From contig CAJNDS010002273.1 of assembly GCA_905221605.1 (NCBI GenBank), positions 310,001 to 374,000 on the forward strand: DNA of 64,000 bases, written 5' to 3'. The notes under the pieces are model-generated. The model was not told the origin of the DNA and made no database searches. It saw nothing but the letters and a program-made list of their open reading frames with translations. Shown in pieces: positions 1 to 11,700 of this stretch. Origin of the DNA: Symbiodinium natans (Eukaryota; Sar; Dinophyceae; Suessiales; Symbiodiniaceae). A program made the position numbers and the translations under genes. Positions within the stretch are counted from its first letter, which is position 1; the number at the start of each line of letters is the position of its first letter.

Positions 1-524
1 TCACACCAGCAGGAAGTTTATCCAACTGACACTTTGGGGTTTGAATTCTTGCCAGTGTCGCGCTGAGGAAAACCGCACGGAAGAATTTAGGCAGCGCAAG
101 AGAAATAACAAGGTCATAACTCCCTGCTCTCTGAATCCAGCTGCGGATCAGTGTCTACATTGCAGCACACTTTGAAGAAGAGAAAAATCCTTTCCTAGTC
201 CTTCGCCTCAGCATCCGATCAGCACAGTTCAGCATGCCTCCTTCCGTATAGTACCCCTGGTTCTTAGTAGGGAATGAGGGAAAGGGATTGTGTAGGGTGC
301 CTCATGCCCTCGTTCCCTACGAAGAACCAGCCAGTCAGCTATTCTCATGCACAGCCATTCAGACAGGTCAGAACTCAGCGGCCACAAACACACTTCAACG
401 ATCTTCACAGCCACAGATTCAAGTCGGCATTAACTGGGTCCCCCAAATACAACAAAGAAGAGGGCGCGTCCCAATGTTCTTCAGAAACCAGCAGTTCGAC
501 TCATTGCAAAGTCCAAGGGACGAC

Positions 525-592
525 CCGTGTCATTCGAGCGAGTCTCAGCAGCCGTACGAGACGTAGGATGGAGGCGTCGCCTATGCCGTCAC
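525..592 (-). CDS. channel exon: S4 voltage sensor
   Basis: 68 nt, acceptor GCGAG|GT and GT donor. The translation GDGIGDASILRLVRLLRLAR, followed by MTR, has basic residues at every third position (R-x-x-R-x-x-R-x-x-R), the S4 signature. The exon starts with two completing bases, so the preceding exon must end in phase 1. The S3 exon at 967-1020 ends in phase 2, so a short linker exon is missing between them. Confidence 0.8.
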
Positions 593-3040
593 CTCGCCAT
601 AGTGGGCTTGGGATTTCGGGGTTTACAATATAGGAAAATATAGGGTGTAAGGGAGACATTATCAGGATTTCCTGTAGCCATTGCCACTATGGATGTGGAG
701 AACAGCATCTGGGCCTATGACGATGATCCGGTCTGAGTCTTGGCTTTCCCTGACTGGGCAGTTGCAAGGCGACCATGTAAGGCAGCCACTCGAAATGCTC
801 AGCATGCCCAGGACGATCGGCCTCAGAAAGATTGCCGGGCAACAGGGCATGCGCAGGTGCGTAATTGTCGGAACTACAGCACCATGCAGCAAACGGATGG
901 TCTGTCACAGATTCCCGGAATGGACAATGATCAGGCCACAAAATGGTGCCACACCGAGCCATGCACGTGATCCACGTCTCCAGGATCATCAAGGTCACGA
1001 GCAAGGTGTCAAACACAAACCTAGGTGGGATAAGTGTGGGTCCGAGACACGTATGTATATATATATATATTTGTATACATATATATATATATGTATATAT
1101 GTATATATGTATATATGTATATATGTATGTATGTATATATAGACACTTGGCATTCTATGGCCTGTAGTAGGATCAACAAAGGTCCGCACCAGGCATCCAT
1201 GAATGCATACGCCGTTCTCCGGAATGCCATCCTCGGAGACAGCACAACATACTGTTGGTTAGCAGGGAATGGAGGGACTAGGGCCCTATATATACCCTGT
1301 AAGGGATCATATATACATATGTACATATACATATGTTTATATACATATGTATATATATGTATATATAGATATATATATATATATGTATATGTATTTATAA
1401 TAAGGGTATCTCATTCCCCCATCCCTACTAACCGACAGTAAGGTTGAGGTTAAGGCTCCCGTCGGCCAACAATCATGTCGCGTGAGCCCCTACGAATCTA
1501 AAGCTCCTCGCGTCTGGTTCTGCGCGCGCTTGCTCAGCCAAGGATGATGTTGGATGAAGCTGCATGGTAGCTGGAATTCGGCAGGAGGACACATAGATGA
1601 CACCCATACCGGCGTGATATGGCACCATTCAGGCACCTGTGTACTATCCAACATGGTCCCATCACTTGAAATCCGAAACCAACCCTAAACTGTGCGAAGT
1701 CGTGCTGGAGCCGGGCGGGTCGGGTTCCGGAAGTGAGCAGAACAACAATCTGCAGTGGCTCCAGTCGCCATCTTCCGCCAGGCCACCAGCGAACCAACCA
1801 CTCGAATGTGAAGAACGCACAGAAGATGTTCTCAACCTTTGTGGTCGGTGGCCGGTGGCCGTGCGACTATCTGGCGGTGGATTCTTTTGCGCCGTCTGCA
1901 GCAAGCCCGTTTCTTTCAGGATACACTCTGCTTACTCACCTCCTGAAGGCTTGGTCGTTCGAACCCAAAGCTTTGAGTTTGCGCAAAGACAACACCTGCG
2001 CAATGTGTCTCTCCGCCTGGAGTGTCCCTACCCTGAGCGCCTGAATCGGAACACAAATGCGGCATAGCTGCAATCTGAAACTCCACCTTCGCCTCTGTGA
2101 TGATCGCCCTTACGTTGAGTCTGGATCTGGACTATGCGAGTCTCCAGGTCGTGTTGACTTCCCAAAGCAGCTGGAGATGGAGAGTTGGAGAGTGAAAAAA
2201 AAAACAGCCGGAGCTCACTTGCGGAGGTAAGAGTGGGAGGCGAACCTGGCAACAGCTTCACACTGCAAGCGGAGAGAGCCCTCAATGCCCATAGTTATAA
2301 GGAGAACCAACCCCTGGAGCCACACCAGGGAGAGCTGAGCCACGCATCATTGTTGTCGGTATCGAACGCAATCCTGTGCGGATCTGTGCGGTGAGTGCAC
2401 GCATCTGTCCAAGCTTCAGGAATCCACCACTTGCTCGGAAGAACCGACTAGCACAGCATTGGTCAGGTCTTCATGAGGGCCCTTTTTGAGAGACGAACAA
2501 CCTCCGCATATCTTTATCAGGCGAGGGGCCACAGCGAGTTGACCTGGCGGCAGGAAAAATGGTACCAAGTCAACGAACTGCACTGACATGTTGAATAGGG
2601 ATACTGTTCCCACATTGCCGAGATGGTCGCTGCACAAGTCTTTACCGGTTGCAGAGTTTAAGAGCAGGTATACTTCCACTGCTACTGTTGCTGCCCGAAT
2701 GAGCAACAACCTCCATCAGCACGATGCTCTATGACCTTGTAGGTCGTTAAACAAATTGGACAGACCATGCGGCAAGGCCACTCCAATGATGAACAGCGTG
2801 AAGTTTTCGAAGTAGTTGCTCTTCGCGATCCTTTGGAAGATACCATGTGACTTGTAGTAGTCCTGCAGCGTTCGGAGAGGGGAGAAGAAGCTGGAATTGC
2901 ACCAGAAAGGGCCAGAGCCAAGTTTTGACAGGCACACGCTTCAGGAGTAGCAAAACGGCTACCTTGACCGAGTAAGTCTGCTTCGACATCTTCTGTCGAA
3001 CGCTCTGCTTGAGGTCTTCCACATCCGTGGCGATGGTCAC
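525..3040 (-). CDS. voltage-gated cation channel gene, partial (six exons; continues off the left edge)
   Basis: Six minus-strand exons read in order as one ion-transport (Pfam Ion_trans-like) repeat: a cytoplasmic lead-in (2963-3040), S1 (2774-2862), the S1-S2 loop (2344-2373), the end of S2/start of S3 (1190-1231), S3 (967-1020) and the S4 voltage sensor (525-592). Phases agree at three joins: 2963|2862 phase 0, 2774|2373 phase 2+1, 1190|1020 phase 2+1. Donors are GT and GC. The order and the motifs DYYKSHGIFQRIAKSNYFEN, IAFDTDNNDA, MAFRRTAYAFMDAW, FVFDTLLVTLMILETWIT and SILRLVRLLRLARMTR match four-domain-type Na/Ca channel repeats common in dinoflagellates (family knowledge). S2 itself and an S3-S4 linker exon were not found, and S5, pore and S6 would lie beyond base 1. 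It is an integral membrane protein. Ion selectivity cannot be inferred. A single-domain channel is possible. Confidence 0.75.
967..1020 (-). CDS. channel exon: S3 segment
   Basis: 54 nt, acceptor CTAG|G and donor AC|GTGCAT. It reads (W)FVFDTLLVTLMILETWIT after completing the Trp codon with the exon at 1190-1231. The acidic residue in a hydrophobic helix (FDTLLV) and the terminal ETW are typical of S3 in this family. Confidence 0.8.
1190..1231 (-). CDS. channel exon: S2-S3 connection
   Basis: 42 nt, acceptor CCGAG|G and GT donor. It reads MAFRRTAYAFMDAW, matching the R-F-x-A-F-(R/K)-R-T-x-Y-A-x-x-D-A-W stretch before S3 in dinoflagellate channels. Its partial Trp codon (TG) is completed by the first G of the next exon. 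Confidence 0.75.
2344..2373 (-). CDS. channel exon: S1-S2 extracellular loop
   Basis: 30 nt, acceptor CACAG|G and GT donor. It reads IAFDTDNNDA, the loop motif after S1 (compare NALWIAxDTDxNxA). Joined to the previous exon it gives FIIGVALIAFDTDNNDA with the frame kept. Confidence 0.7.
2774..2862 (-). CDS. channel exon: pre-S1 helix and S1
   Basis: 89 nt, acceptor GCAG|GAC and a non-canonical GC donor (GCCTT|GCCGCA). It reads DYYKSHGIFQRIAKSNYFEN then FTLFIIGVAL. The aromatic-Glu-Asn motif followed by a hydrophobic helix is the S1 entry of ion-transport domains. Confidence 0.8.
2963..3040 (-). CDS. channel exon: cytoplasmic lead-in to the repeat
   Basis: 78 nt, exactly 26 codons, acceptor TGCAG|GTG and donor AAG|GTAGCC. 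It reads VTIATDVEDLKQSVRQKMSK then QTYSVK. The D-x-x-x-L-K-x-x-V-R-x-x-M pattern just before S1 is known from dinoflagellate channels. It splices in phase 0 to the S1 exon. Confidence 0.7.
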
Positions 3041-3297
3041 CTGCAGTTTCAAAGCCGGATTTCGGGTGCAAGATGGTGCAAGTGACTGTCCAAAGAATCA
3101 GATGGTGTTTGGGGCCATGTTGCATGGGTCGGACGGTATAGTTTCTTTCGCGAGGCAGCTCTTTCTAGGGTCTTGCAACGGTGGCTCCAAAACCTGGTCA
3201 CACCTACATCACCCATACGCCATCAGCATAGACGAGCTGCACACTTCAACACAGCCAAGCTTACCATGACTGGATTTGCTGATAGCAAAGGGACCAC

Positions 3298-3368
3298 CGC
3301 GGATGACGAAACAACCCATGATGAGAACAAGCACGAGTGCTGCAAAGCGGCGGCTTGAGGCAAATCTC
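3298..3368 (-). CDS. putative transmembrane exon
   Basis: 71 nt, acceptor CTCAG|G and GT donor. It reads RFASSRRFAALVLVLIMGCF then VIR, a basic flank followed by one hydrophobic helix. It could be the N-terminal part of the channel gene just downstream or the end of another gene. Confidence 0.45.
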
Positions 3369-3608
3369 CTGAGAAGCTTAGGCTACGTACTCAAGATGCG
3401 ACTGGGCGCATCTTCTGGTTGCAACTATACTCCAGCCTTCCGGAATGTATGTCTCAGAGTCTCAAAAGGGATCTCAGTATTTTTCTTGGTGCTTCCGATG
3501 ACAGCTTACAAGGCTTACAAACCTGCACATGCCTGCATATGCCTGCACTCTGCGCCAGCTGCCGCTGACGTTGCACTCTGCATCCGCATCATACAGTAGC
3601 TATACCCA

Positions 3609-3917
3609 TCATCTGTGTCCTTCGCCAGGGCCGAAGCAGAAGCAGCAGTATCTCCGCAAGCATTGCTGAACCTCAGCGTAAGCCATCGCCAGATGTTCGC
3701 AAAGAAGCTTCTGGCCACTCTTGGTGGGATGCACCAATCCGAGTCCCCGGCGGTTGCTCGCACGCTCTTCTTCGTAGGCGGTGACCTTCTGACACACCCT
3801 CCCCACTGCTGCGCAGACAACACGGCCTCCCGACTCGGATATGCCAGGCATGAGTATAACCCTTGTCTTCGGACTGAGCTGGCTTCCTTCAACAAGCTCA
3901 AGAGCTGACCAGGGCAA
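3609..3917 (-). CDS. putative exon, SGNH/GDSL-hydrolase-like tail
   Basis: This open frame holds RRGLGLVHPTKSGQKLLCEH, which resembles the block V of SGNH hydrolases (a His followed by Pro in HPT, then a helix). No block I Ser or other catalytic residue is visible nearby, so the assignment is weak. The useful part is about 3640-3760. Confidence 0.3.
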   Translation of the reverse strand: MPWSALELVEGSQLSPKTRVILMPGISESGGRVVCAAVGRVCQKVTAYEEERASNRRGLGLVHPTKSGQKLLCEHLAMAYAEVQQCLRRYCCFCFGPGEGHR

Positions 3918-4392
3918 GTTGCTGCGATGACATGCTTCTCTCGACTTTCTTCTGGTTGTACTCCCGGATGGAATTGCCTCAGCTTGAGGGCCTCTGTTAA
4001 GTGAACTTCTTGTGCGAATTATCTCCTAATTTCTAAAGTGAGCCATGATTTCAGCCCAGTCAGAAATCAAATGTAGGCCGGGAGGCCCCATGCCAGAGCG
4101 CGGGTGCTCTTTCGTTCCATGGCTTTCTTTGCGCCGCTCCTTGGTGGACTCCGAAGCAGCTGAGGTTTCGTGGGTGGAGTTGGGCAAATAGGCATTGAAT
4201 ATGAATATTTGTAGACAAAATGGGCATTCAAGATCATGAATATGTAGTGTAGTGTAGCTAATCTTCCAATACTGGTGTGACATGCGATGGCCAGTGTCTG
4301 CAGCTCTTGAACATGTCAAAACTCCCAGTGTGGCCCACATGAAGTTGAGGCGTCAAACTCCTTGCTTCGAATGGTTTAAAAGCAAACTGCAT

Positions 4393-4441
4393 GCAACCCT
4401 CAACCCTCAACCCTAAACCCTAAACCCTGAACCCTAAACCC
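4393..4441 (-). repeat. interstitial telomere-like tract (CCCTAAA), degenerate
   Basis: About seven units with CTCAACC and CTGAACC variants. The 3.95-4.39 kb stretch before it holds nothing I can identify beyond a low-value open frame (4026-4340). Confidence 0.9.
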
Positions 4442-4951
4442 CTCTGCATGTCCATCTTTTCGGTCTCTCAGTGTCTCAGTGCTCGTGATACCGTTGTCAA
4501 GAGATGCCCAGTGCACACCCGCCAGGCGAGCCGGCCACGGCTGATCATGGCAACGGCAGCTAGAACCACGGCTCTTGCCGTCGCTGAGTTAACCCATGCT
4601 CAGCATCGCTGCTTTCAGCTCTGCACACCTGTTCCCGAAATATGCGGCTGCTGGAATCTGGACACCGGTGAGTGGGAGGCAGCTGTTCCATGTGGATGTT
4701 GCGGTAAGTTCTGGGGTTGCTCTGCTGCAATCCGGAAATACCATGGAACCCGCATCCTGCCAACAGTAAGCAGAACTGCTCTGATTCCCCACAGTATGCC
4801 CCCATCCTGGGGCCCCTTGCAGTCAATGAGATGCCGGGTTTCATTGAGAATGGTTGGCGTCCGAGGAATCACAAAACCCACAAACCCAACGGCACATTGG
4901 CATTGCCATGGACTTTCCAGCACCTGGCTGAATCTGAAGCAGCCAGATCAC

Positions 4952-5048
4952 CAGCTACGTCGAAGCAGGCTGTCAACAGGCCTGCCGGGCACTTGGCCCA
5001 AAGCGTGGATTGAGCCATGCTTGATCAGGTGCCGTTTGTCTGCGTCAA
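4952..5048 (-). CDS. putative exon, unrecognised
   Basis: The open frame reads DADKRHLIKHGSIHALGQVP then GRPVDSLLRRS and ends at a GT donor (AGCTG|GTGATC). It has protein-like composition. It is in the right place and orientation to be a further kinesin exon (compare G-x-x-V-x-G-L-x-x-V-P-V-x-S), but the match is too weak to claim. Confidence 0.35.
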
Positions 5049-5155
5049 GGCATCCACCCCCTTGAAAACACGAAGTCAACACATTGCCGCAGTCCCAATT
5101 TGAACCCGGAGCTCTATGAAAAATCAGCCGAGAGCCACGCCCAGGTGCCTTATAG

Positions 5156-5225
5156 TCCTAACCCTAAACCCTAAACCCGAAACCCGAAACCCTACACCCT
5201 AAACTAAACCCTAAACCCTAAACCC
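5156..5225 (-). repeat. interstitial telomere-like tract (CCCTAAA), degenerate
   Basis: CCCTAAA units mixed with CCCGAAA and CCCTACA. A second short tract lies at 5338-5375. Between and around them (5.05-5.69 kb) I see no other feature. Confidence 0.9.
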
Positions 5226-5690
5226 AGTTCGGAAGCAACTCGACTTACGGGACAAGGTGCCATGCGGACGTGGTGGAGTGCGGTGAGTCCGGCTCTGCCG
5301 GCTCCGTCGACTCCATCGCAGGCAAGCTCTAGAGGACTGAACCCTAAACCCTACAAACCCTAAACCCTAAACCCCTTAAGGGTATGACAGCGACCTGTCT
5401 TCTCAAAGGCTGAAGTGACGCACGTCTCGATGCACTGCGGGCATCTGCTGGGAGAGTTGCAAATTGAAGCACAAAGCCTTGCATGCTTCAGGGGGCGATT
5501 GGGGTGGTTCGAGCCGCTGCTGAGGGCGTTGATGCAAACTTCTCATGCTAGCAAGCCTCAGACTGTGTAACGATCACATGTCGACTACATCTTGCTCAGC
5601 CCTCAATTCCCGAGCCCGTCCCACAGAAAAAGGGAAACTGATCGGCCCCTGAGGCCATTCAACGCCAAAACTCTCGTACGGCCCTCCTGC

Positions 5691-5731
5691 CTTCTGCTCT
5701 CGAATCTCCAAGCCCTTGCCCTTGGCACGAC
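5691..5731 (-). CDS. kinesin exon 8
   Basis: 41 nt, acceptor GTGAG|GT and GC donor (AAG|GCAGGAGG). It reads (G)RAKGKGLEIREQK. The first two bases complete the Gly codon begun at the end of exon 7. LEIRE follows the IYDLL loop in kinesins. Confidence 0.75.
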
Positions 5732-8700
5732 CTCACACGGAAGGCCCTTGCAGTGTCTCTCGACTTCAGTTTTCCAGCAGTTTGCCTCCTCGGAAGCCGC
5801 CACTGGCGTCAGCTTTCAGTAGCTGCACTAAAGCTCTGCGGGTGTGGATTCGGCTACAATTTTGGAATCTACGGGCGGCAGAAGCCATGGAACTGCAAGC
5901 CAAGACTTCTCCCTCAACCGGGGCTGCTGCTTCGGGGTGTCAACAGATCGTAGATCACCTGCTCACTGCTCCCTATACGCTTTAGCCCGCAGCTTGAAAC
6001 CATGGACATTATAAACCTTCCGCAGCGTATTCCGAATTCCTTCCACGAGCCTTCCGCAGAAATGCGTGACTCCACCTTCTCACCAGACACAGAAATCAGC
6101 AACCTGAGCATACACGATGTCCAGGTGCCCCTAGGTTTTGAGTTGAGGGTAGGGCTCTGGAATTAAGCCTTCCGCGGACCCTTCCGCGACCTTTTGCCCA
6201 GTCTTGTTTACCTCTTTGGCCCTATTGAACTATTATGTCATTGTACGATTGCATTTCTTTTGATATGGTCATGTTTTTGCTATTCTTTCCGTCAAGTTTC
6301 CGCAGATGCCCAAGCCTCGTTGTAGATTTCCAGGAAGCTGCACTGGACCAAAAAGCGGTTGGTCTTGCTCTGGTTGCTTGCCTGTGGCAAGCGAAAGCAG
6401 CAGCAGAGTGAAGCGAAATCCTTCCTATGAGCACATAATAGCACATATGTGCAGCCTGTGCAGTAGAAGCTGCCTTGCAATCTTCAACTCTTTATGACAC
6501 AAGGGGCGCCCTGAGGTCTGGGCGACTCGCTGGAACAAGCTTGTGCTCATCCTGGGGATGAGGCCCTGATCCTCGCGGGGGGCACACTGAAACGATACAC
6601 AGCACCGGGTGATTCAAGCACCGATGGAATTGCCGGTCGAGTCCTTGTCGCTTCCTTCTACGCTCCTTAAGTGTCGGACCCAAGATGAAGTGAACATGCT
6701 ACTCTGCTCCGACATCACGCCCGGAGTGCAGATTGTATAAGGCCGTCAAAAAAGCCACGATGACATCATGTGAATGGGCGCAGCAAAAGATGCCCGAAAG
6801 ACAGCAGCAAGTCCCATCGACCTTTTCGTCATGGTCCTGGTGCCGTGTACGAGCAAGATGCGAGAAAAGTGCGAGGCGCATCTACAACTGCTCGAATGGG
6901 CCTGCCCCTGCGTGCAAGAAGTACTTACAACTGCAGCAAAGGCAGGGTTCACCTGACGGCAGAAGCATTTACAGGCAGCAGGCACTTGTTACAAGTGCCG
7001 GGGCACATGCCTTGCAACAGGTCTACCCAAGACCATGAGAGCGGTCTTACAAGCGCTCCCTCGAAGTCGCCCTCAGAGCACGCCCTCCCGTTGCAAAGGC
7101 AGTAAGGTGAAACGTCCGCGCAGGAGTGGATGTTGTTGAACTCCAAGACTTCGGCGCTCTCGCTTGTGTATGTTTCATTCAGGCAGGTGCTTCGCAGCAC
7201 TTGCAGTAGGACATTCTGGTCGCGGCAGAGGTCCACTGCATCAAAGATTTCTGCCGACAAAGCCTTGAGCCTGCTGAGAGTTGCGAGCGACAAACCTTGG
7301 AGGTTTCAAAGCACGTCTGAGATGGTCGTGCCATGAAAAAGCACTGAAGAAAGAACACCCAAGACTACCAAGACTACAGCAAGCCCCAAGGATCACCAAA
7401 CAAAAACAAGCTCCCAAACCGGCTTTTTCAAAAAACGGGAACAGGCACATGGAGCCTGCTTCTCCTTGCAACAGAAAAGGACAGCCCTAAAAACTCCATG
7501 CACCCCAACCGGAGTCGACCAGTGCAGCAAAAAGTTAGGGTTTTTTTTTGCCACCCGCCTAGCAGACCCCCTCTGGGATCACTCCGCAGGGAACAATCGT
7601 GATCTCTCGTATGTGTCTTCAGCAAAAAGGGCCCCGAGTTAGGGTTTAGGGTCCAGGGTTCAGGGTTTATAGGGCTTAGGGTTTAGGTTTTAGGGTTTAG
7701 GGTTTAGTGTACCCTAAACATGCTGTTTTGAAACACCTCGGTTCCCCCCATGCCACCTTCTTGTGGCGAGATAAGCAAGGCTGCTGGCAACGCCCACCGG
7801 CGTTGCCAGGGAATTTCCGAAACTTCACAGTTGGTGCAAACGAAGACATTCTGCGGAGCGATAGTGCGCGTTAATCTGCCGACGTAGCAAGAGTGTGGTG
7901 TGCTTAGCAGCTATAGCACTTGCAGTTCTCCGACTGTTCGAGGACTCAAAATACTCTGTTGCAGCTCGGGCACTCGGGCAATCGTTGTCTTCCATAGCGC
8001 ACGACTCATGGGTGCCATTGACGAGCTGCGCCAATGTATCATTTCGCGGGAAATGCTGCGGTTCGAAGCCAACTCGCATTGCAATCGCCTGCGGGTCGGG
8101 AAAGGTTGAAGTTAGGAGCTTGCCTGAGCCTTTCACCAGCATCCTTTAACAAGGTTCTTGCTCATACAGGTCACAGAGTCCTCCTCCTGTACATACGTCA
8201 TGAGAACCTACAACCATCCAGGACTTAAGTATATATCGATTTCAGCCTATCGTTGTTCTGCAGATCTCGTTCCTTGCATCCTACTTCCGGGGTTGTTTGA
8301 GCGCATCTCTCGCAGGTCTTTGGGCAGCTCCCACATGCTGTGGGCCAAGCTCCTTTATGGAAAGGCCGGCCCAGGCTTTTGTTTCGGAATTTCACGGAAT
8401 TGCTTTGCTTTTATATTTCAGTCGCTTCTATGGTTATGGCTTTTTCTATTCTTAATCCTTGCTGCTGTAGTGTTTTTTCTGCTATAACTCGTCCAGTGGC
8501 TTGCTGGAGCTTTCGGGCTCCCACCTTAAGCTCTGGGAGCCTGAAAGATCCTACCCCCGCCGGAGTGCTGACTTCTTCCGTCAGCTTTCAGGGGTTACAG
8601 GGGTTATAGAGTGTAGGGCTTACTTAGGGTCAGTCAGGCCAGCTGTAAACTCTGCACACTGCTCCTCAAGGACTGCTGAACGGCAGCTTGACGATTTGGT

Positions 8701-11700
8701 GGGGCTCAAGACTTCAAATCAACAGCTCGGTTTGAACACCCCGGCCACCTCGTATTGTGAGGCATAGAAACATTTTGTGGTGATGGCCGTCGCATCTGAA
8801 GTGATGTTCGCAAATACCGGCAAGCCGGCGGCTGGATGCGAAATGTACCTTGCATGCCATGACTCTCTCTCTCTCTCTCACAGGCAAGGCAGCTCCAAGC
8901 TCCGTCTCGCAGAGACGCCTTCGGTGGCCACTGTAAGGCACACTGTTGCATGCCATGACTATGCCATGGTCATTCCCACAGATCATGTTGCGACTACGCA
9001 TCGACCAAAGGCCACTGACTAGGACAGCAGGGAGGGACGGCATTACATTGCACCAGCGAAGGCACCAAGCAGTTAAGAGTGTGGTGCGTTCACAGACTAC
9101 AGCCCAGACTGGCGAAACCCTACAAGAAAGAAGCCCTAGACTTCAAATACGCACTCACAGTTTTCACGCCAGACTCCTCCTCAAGCTCTCTTCAGTGCGT
9201 GAAATTGACATGGCAAGCTTGCACAACGCAGTTAGGAAGGCCAAACGAGCGCCCTATCACTAGCCTGTGGAGCTGTCGTCGATTTTTCTCCAATGTCAGT
9301 CAATAAGTCCTGAACCTGCAGCCCCACAAAGCCCGAACCATGAACTGTAAACAAAATCTGGATTGTGCAAATCTCGGGATGAACTCATGGACAGCGCAAA
9401 GCACCCTGCCGAACTATTCTCGACAATACGACCCGTGGTCAAGATTCAATGCTCACAACTTTGCTTTTGTTTACGTATGCAGAGGAGGTGTCGAATATCT
9501 ATCCATAATTTGCCGACAACAGCCAGATTGCGCAAAGTCCAGGTTTTGCCCGCAGATGGCGGCATAAGCATCTTCGGCCATACTCACCTAGGATCAGTCG
9601 AATTCTGACGTCGCGGTCGAAGCAAAAAAGGACAGAACACTTCCGTTGCGAGCAGTTCTACATGGCCCACCGAGCAGTTTCCCTTGTAGGGAGGCACAAT
9701 AGGTGAAGGTTTAACCCCCAGGGTGGTATCTTAAGAAAACGGTCCGTGCCACAGACGAAACCTACCTTCCGCATGCATGCATACCTACTTTGGAGCAAAA
9801 TGCAGACCATCAGGGTTGCCAAAACGGGAGAACCTTCTCCTTGCTTCCTTGACGGGGGGGGGTGGGGGGAGGGGGAAGCGCGGGGGAGGGGGACAGTCTG
9901 TGAAATCGAAAGGGTCCGCTACGCCGCTACATGTTAACCGAACACTGTACTACTATCTGGAGCTTCTTTTGCCCAAGGTTCCAGCGGATTCAACGTGGTC
10001 ATCCATGCCCCAAAGAGAATGATGCTCAAATAGCTCAAGCCTCAGTCGCACTTCCTCCCTTGTCTATCCCCTGTCTCTAAGACGCAAAGGCTGCACGGGC
10101 TAAGCCCGCCTGGGTCTGCTGTGCAGAGCCTCCGCATGAGGTAATTAAGGTACTGGTTTGGGCATTCGATGCATACTGTATCGTTGACTGGGGGCGAGTC
10201 AGTCTGCAGCATCCTTCCAATGAAAGAGGCCAAGCCGCGAAAGAGCATCAGACACTGCGATTTGCACTGCATGGTCTTATCCTCGCTGGCATTCTCTGGT
10301 CCACACAAGGCAGACATACAAGTCCGCCCGCGGACATATCGGATGCGAGTTTTCTCGACCATTTGCCTTAGCTTGTAGCCAGGTATTTACTCGGCGTGTG
10401 ACCGAAAGAGAGTAGCGAAACCCCAAACCCCAGCTACACTCCCTACAACTGCCGGTGGCAGGAAGGGGTTTGGTTGGAGCTGGGGTTGCGTTTTGGCCGC
10501 AGGGGTTGGTATGAAGGGAGGTTGAAGGGGTTTTAGCGCGTAAACAAGAAAACGTTCGGATTTTGCTTTTATACTACCACAGTGGTCGTTGAAGGTTGCC
10601 AGCCCTCGGCTCATGCAAAAAGTGGTTTAGGGTTTAGGGTTCAGGGTTTAGGGCTAGAATGCGCGGCAAGCCCGACGCAAACATCCTCGGCATCTGGGGC
10701 ACTGAAGCTTCCGGCTGCACACCGCCTCGAAGACCAATTCATCCACGTTGTGCACAATTTCCAACGCGCACCTTATGGGCATTGCTTCTTATTTATTGTT
10801 GTTCTTACTAGAATTATCAGCATTATTATTCTTATGGTTATTCTTCTTCTTATATTTACTAGTATTTACCATTCTTGCGTTGGGTGGGGGTTTTTATTAT
10901 TTGTCCACCAGAGTTTTGGCCAAAGAGTCGTGTTAAAGGTTGGCTGATACTGCTTTGCGGCAAGCTAACGTCAAGCTTTTGGGGGATTCAATTTGCACGG
11001 TCCTGTCTTGCGGCAAGCTACAGTACGGGGGGCTTTTCAATTTGCCCATCTGTAGGGGCCTGTGGGCCTTGTGGTCGGTCTGTTTCAAAACGCAAGTCTT
11101 CTTCATGGGTTGATGATCTTTACGAAGCCAGCCTGCACGGGCAAAAGACACAACGCAAGTCCTCTTCTTGGCGCGATCTTCTTTGCAATGCAAGGTTGCG
11201 CGGCTTGCAAAAAGTTGGGGATTTCGGGGCGGAGCCTCCCATTGCAAACGCAATCGTATGTTTTTTGAATGCAAGTCTTCTCATGGGCTGATGTTCGTTG
11301 CAAAGCAAGTTTGCATGGGTTAAAAAAAAAAAACAAGTGCTTGCCCGACGGGTTCGGAAGGATTCGTACGCTTTGAAACGCTGATGCTCGAGCTTGCGCG
11401 GGCTCAAAGAAAGCAAGGGGGAGGGGGGGGGAGGGCGGGGGAGGCGGAGGGGGGGAGGGGGAGAGGGGGGGGAGGGGGGTGCGGGGGCGGGGGGAGGGGG
11501 GATGCAAACACAATGCTCATTCACTTCCCATTGAGTGTAGCCAGTGTCCTTCGTTCCTTATGCGGCTGCAATCAACGATCCAATCTGTCGCAGGCAGTCA
11601 ATCGAACTGTCTTGCATGTCCGACACTCCACGCAACTCAAGCGCATGCACATTGCGCGACAACAGTTACCGGAAGACGCCTGGAGGATAAAACAGTCCGA

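Noticed and set aside
5400-5560. Minus frame HEKFASTPSAAARTTPIA as the kinesin switch I exon
   Set aside because: It resembles the region before SSRSH only loosely and lacks the Ser-Ser-Arg-Ser-His core.
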